64,000 bases of DNA from Plantago ovata (taxonomy: Eukaryota; Streptophyta; Magnoliopsida; Lamiales; Plantaginaceae): positions 67,492,496 to 67,556,495 of the forward strand of contig CM051457.1 in NCBI GenBank assembly GCA_028274465.1, given 5' to 3'. The notes under the pieces are model-generated. The model was not told the origin of the DNA and searched no databases. It saw nothing but the letters and a program-made list of their open reading frames with translations. Shown piece by piece: positions 63,199-64,000 of this stretch; within the stretch, counting starts at the first letter, position 1, and every line of letters starts with the position of its first letter. The translations under genes and the position numbers were made by a program.

Positions 63199-64000
63199 AA
63201 AAGACTAGGGGGGGGGGTGAATAGTCTTTTCAAACTTTCATCGTTTAAAAACTTTCTCAGCAAGTGCTTATTACTTTTCAGTAATGAGTTTGTTGATACT
63301 TAACTTTCTCAGCAAGTACTAGTTACTTTTCAGTAGCGAGTTTTACTGGTACTTTAAAAATAGAGTGCGGAAGTCTTTATACAATAAGTGCTTTTCAGAG
63401 AGTGTTAGTTTCAGAAAGTGAGCAGAATGACAGTGTACAAATAGTATAGCTTGCTCAAAACTAAATGCAGTAAAGTAAATCACACAAACACTTTTATAGT
63501 GGTATCTGAGAGTCGCGTAATCTCTCAACTAATACACTTTGTCCTTTCTAGGACTGAATCCACTAAGAAACCAAAGCACACTTGCTTCATTTCCAACCTA
63601 ACTAGAGAACGAAACCTTGTTCTCCACCAAACTTGGGACACTTAATCAGCAAAACTATGCTTGATTAATTCCCCCTGAATTTCACACCTGAAAAAGGGTG
63701 TTTATCAGTTAGAGAGGTTTGGGATGAGATGACTTGAGTATAACTTTTTCAGCTATAACAAGTTATCTAAAGAAACACAACTTGGAATAATTTTCAGTAA
63801 ACAAGTTAAGTTGTTTCTGGTGTCAAGACTTGTTCTTGTTCGAAAGAAAGAACACTTAACTAATTTCTTAGCCGTGAATGTTCTACTTCTTCACAAGTAG
63901 CTTTTGTTTCAAGCTTAAGTCTTGGAACGGATCAATAGGCAGTAAAGAGTATGGAAGGTTGAGTGTTTAAGCACAAGTGAGAGTTTGATCACGTTGTTGA
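63199..64000 (-). repeat. Sirevirus LTR F, continuation beyond copy E
   Basis: Begins AAAAGACTAGGGGGG, exactly where the 28-bp start at 47273-47300 leaves off (with AAAAG duplicated), and continues through the LTR to the window edge. Because no primer site lies at 47272, F is a 3' LTR or a solo LTR; its other end is outside the window. There is a small deletion near 63570 relative to other LTRs. Confidence 0.85.

Overview
The window is repetitive, non-genic plant DNA made almost entirely of nested LTR retrotransposons. No host gene, tRNA or rRNA gene, CRISPR array or bacterial-type gene is visible. The plant origin is inferred from a Sirevirus-type Ty1/copia family (initiator-tRNA-Met primer site, YVDD reverse transcriptase, large Gag with a CCHC knuckle, extra gene after pol) and an Athila-type Ty3/gypsy family (tRNA-Asp primer site, DLGAS protease, FMDD reverse transcriptase). 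A species cannot be named from the sequence. Three 100-N gaps (18356-18455, 38625-38724, 56176-56275) divide the window into four contigs.

Contig 1 (1-18355). At 1-1815 is the 3' end of a plus-strand gypsy element G. It is inserted in the extra gene (ORF3) of a minus-strand Sirevirus, copy A (ORF3 remnant 1816-4303, pol remnant 5162-7701 and 17923-18355). Copy A is in turn split by a complete minus-strand Athila-type element, copy B (7702-17922), with two LTRs, tRNA-Asp primer site, gag, protease, RT, RNase H and integrase.

Contig 2 (18456-38624). Sirevirus copy C (minus, RT to 5' LTR, 18456-25159) is inserted in an RNase H fragment (25160-25358). That fragment is fused to a truncated plus-strand LTR, which leads into Sirevirus copy H (gag and protease, plus, 26403-29553). 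H is interrupted at 29554 by a plus-strand copy of the same Athila element.

Contig 3 (38725-56175). The first 7.5 kb is the reverse complement of 23508-31018: Athila 5' LTR, Sirevirus copy I, truncated LTR, RNase H fragment D and a solo LTR. D continues to 47272, where a further Sirevirus LTR (F) begins. F is interrupted after 28 bp by a complete 15.9-kb Sirevirus, copy E (minus, 47301-63198), which crosses gap 3. F resumes at 63199 and leaves the window.

The main biological interest lies in the two families. The Sirevirus carries a 5.2-kb extra gene of unknown function with its own TATA-like box, an array of palindromic hairpins with paired substitutions, and a gag/pol boundary with a stop, a frame change and a splice-acceptor-like sequence. 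The Athila element carries 17-bp palindromes in LTR, gag and 3' region, a candidate -1 frameshift site, and repeated hairpin plus polypurine modules. The main structural interest is that one Athila insertion, with one target site, is recovered three times. Around gap 2 it lies in inverted orientation, and one copy has a solo LTR where another has the element. This suggests alternative haplotypes placed side by side, or a true large palindrome.

Nearly every coding region is broken. Many breaks are single-base homopolymer indels that differ between copies, so they may be uncorrected long-read errors. Others are stops shared by all copies and are real.
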